In this document: piece by piece, positions 62,358 to 64,000 of the stretch
How the letters are laid out: every line of letters begins with the position of its first letter
Numbering within the stretch: the first letter of the stretch is position 1
NCBI GenBank assembly: GCA_029959085.1
Contig: JARWIR010000013.1
Coordinates: forward strand, 12,091,186-12,155,185
DNA length: 64,000 nucleotides
Reading direction: 5' to 3'
Source: Nemophila menziesii
Taxonomy: Eukaryota > Streptophyta > Magnoliopsida > Boraginales > Hydrophyllaceae
Notes under the pieces: model-generated
What the model was told of the DNA's origin: nothing
The model's database searches: none
What the model saw: the letters and a program-made list of their open reading frames with translations, nothing else
Translations under genes and position numbers: made by a program

Positions 62358-63610
62358 AAGCCATCTTTACAAATTTTGGAGTTTCTTTTTCGAAGCATTT
62401 CGATCTCCATTTATTTCAAGCATTTCGAGCTCCATTTTTTCAGCAAATTCAAGCTCTATTTTCAAAGCATTTCGAGTTCTATTTTCAAAGCATTTTGAGC
62501 TCTATTTTTGCAACACTCAGGGATTTTGAATTATTACTCATTTATTTTGTGTTATAATCAGTGGTACTCAGTGATTTTGTATTATAGTTCAGTGATTTTG
62601 TGTTACAGTGATACTCGGCGATTTTGCATTAATACTCAGTGATTTCGTGTTATAATCAGTGATACTCAATAATTTTGCATTAATACTTAGTGATTTTGTG
62701 TTATAATCAGTGATACTCAACGATTTTGAATTAATACTCCGTGATTTTATTTTATAATCAGTATTACTCAACGATTTTGCATTAATACTCAATGATTTTG
62801 CATTAATAATCAGCGAGCTCAAAAAATACTCAAAAGAATTAACCATCAAAAAACTATGTAAAAACATTAAGCAACATAAATCACTACTCTGAGAAATCTC
62901 TTAGTACTTAGTGAATTCTCTAATTACTCAGTGAATTCTTTGAGTGTGATATAAAAATTACTCAGTATGTATACTAAAACACCGAGTAATAAAAATTGAA
63001 CAAGAAAAAAATTTAAAAAGTGAAAATTATTTTCATATAAAGTAAAAATTAATAACATAAACTAAATTAAATTTATTGATACAATTCAAAAATTAATACA
63101 AAACAAGAAATAAAAAGAAAGAAAAATACATGCCGCAAACTCATTCTCTAGTAAGAAAAAGACATTTGAATCAGAAAAAAAATATTTAGCAAACCAAAAA
63201 AGATTTTTTCGACAAGGGCAGTAGCTCCACCGAACAAATCCAACCACGAATACAGGCAAAGGAGATATGTGCAGGAGACTGGCGATTTTCTTGTGTAAGA
63301 GAGCGGGGGAATAGACGGACTCCGACCACGACTTCACTTCACTTCACTTGAACGACGTCGAAGATCTAAGTTTCACTTTACTCAAATGTCTTCACTTCAC
63401 TTCAGATCTGAACTTCACTTCACTCGACCGCCCATGACTTCGAACGACGAGCGATAAATAACTAGAAAAGCTCGAACGACGGCGAAAAGCTTGAACGATG
63501 GGCCATGCTTCAAACGGCGAGCGGTGAAGAGTTGGAAGAATTCAACGGAGATGTACTGTTTCATGGCGGTTACATATGGAGGCTGCTCATTTTAGGTAGG
63601 CTCCAAAGTT
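61990..63610. other. Repeat-rich gene-like unit, probably non-autonomous element
   Basis: It contains a (CT)n block (62308-62354), GAGCTC(C/T)ATTTT phrases (62395-62505), a tandem array alternating ACTCAGTGATTTTG and TTATAATCAGTGATACTC (62515-62820), and a CACTTCACTTC/CGACGG-rich section (63320-63540). TTTATAGCTCAAGAGACTTTGG near 62132 and, inverted, TTTAAACTCTAGAAACTTTGG near 63625 are similar and might be terminal repeats. No target duplication was found. Confidence 0.35.
62308..62354. repeat. (CT)n microsatellite
   Basis: About 46 bp of uninterrupted CT dinucleotides. Confidence 0.95.
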
Positions 63611-63625
63611 TCTAGAGTTTAAAAT

Positions 63626-64000
63626 ATTAAATAAATAAATTAGTATATATAAAAAAACAAAAAATACACATGAATATGGAAAATTTTAACAACTTTGGTA
63701 TATAATGTAAAATTTTATATGTGGTTTTCAATATAAATAAATAAGATGTAGTTGGATCTATAAAAAAAAGTCTAAAATCTGTATAAATCTCTTAAATAAT
63801 TCTCCCATAAATAATGCATTTCTTTCCCACACACCACTAAATGCCAAAACCATAGAGTACCATGGTACTATATGAAATATTTTCCTTTTAATAATCTATA
63901 AAGAAGAGATTCTTTTTATTCCTTGAAGAAGAGATTCTTTTTATTCCTTTTAATAATATTTTCCTTGAAGCTAAGATTGGAAGTTCACCATCTTGGGGAT
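63626..64000. other. Window edge, no gene recognised
   Basis: AT-rich; a phrase around GAAGAAGAGATTCTTTTTATTCC is repeated in tandem at about 63902-63942. Confidence 0.5.

Noticed and set aside
62589..62867. Repetitive frame with SINAKSLSITDY-type units
   Set aside because: Direct read-out of a tandem repeat array with no start context or promoter.

Overview
This is an AT-rich segment of plant nuclear DNA. Intron-containing genes, tRNA-derived SINEs, MITEs and plant-type LTR and non-LTR retroelements all point to a flowering plant, probably a dicot; I cannot name the species. Only three conventional host genes are convincing, and almost everything else is transposable-element DNA of many ages, often nested. 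Gene models were built by reading GT..AG junctions and family conservation directly from the sequence. Several long open frames begin only with non-ATG codons, so starts were re-chosen.

Layout. 1-5844 is the right-hand ~5.8 kb of an apparently intact Mutator-like element (MULE). It has a seven-exon transposase gene on + (start lies left of the window) and, facing it, a small gene on - for a GRF-type zinc-finger, coiled-coil, tail-anchored protein. This convergent pair resembles the mudrA/mudrB plan of maize MuDR. The terminus and three transposase introns carry CCCCCT motifs at a regular ~30-32 bp period. 9093-10212 is a complete four-exon COR27/COR28-like gene (cold and circadian regulator) with three Evening Elements and a G-box upstream. 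11450-13690 is a decayed LINE, 13804-14006 a MITE with a perfect 9-bp target duplication, and 14584-21500 holds Copia remnants, a giant TA microsatellite and a tiny two-exon ORF of unknown function.

22588-22840 is a SINE with a 15-bp target duplication. 24366-28839 (-) is a complete eight-exon NDR/tricornered AGC kinase gene whose 2.5-kb second intron has been invaded by a LINE and a SINE. 29636-34198 is a cluster of small DNA transposons (MULE-type MITEs, two hAT elements, one CACTA), several with exact target duplications. 36035-38149 and 44003-45682 are two non-autonomous MULEs with perfect 9-bp duplications and shared gene-like, tandem-repeat-rich cargo. 41812-43293 and 59145-60630 are two solo LTRs of one family, each with a perfect 5-bp duplication; the first splits a Tourist-like MITE. 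46175-47117 is a complete three-exon gene for a plastid DCL (DUF3223) protein. 47964-48691 has two more MITEs, one carrying a nested Tourist element. 52070-55540 has two related LINE remnants tail to tail. 56504-57773 is bracketed by a 29-bp direct repeat. 62300-63600 is another repeat-rich, gene-like mobile unit.

The host genes do not form a pathway: a clock/cold regulator, a MOB-dependent signalling kinase and a plastid rRNA-maturation factor. The connected biology is among the transposons. The autonomous MULE terminus (GAGTAAATGA) resembles the ends of several MITEs and larger non-autonomous elements in the window, so they may share a transposase.
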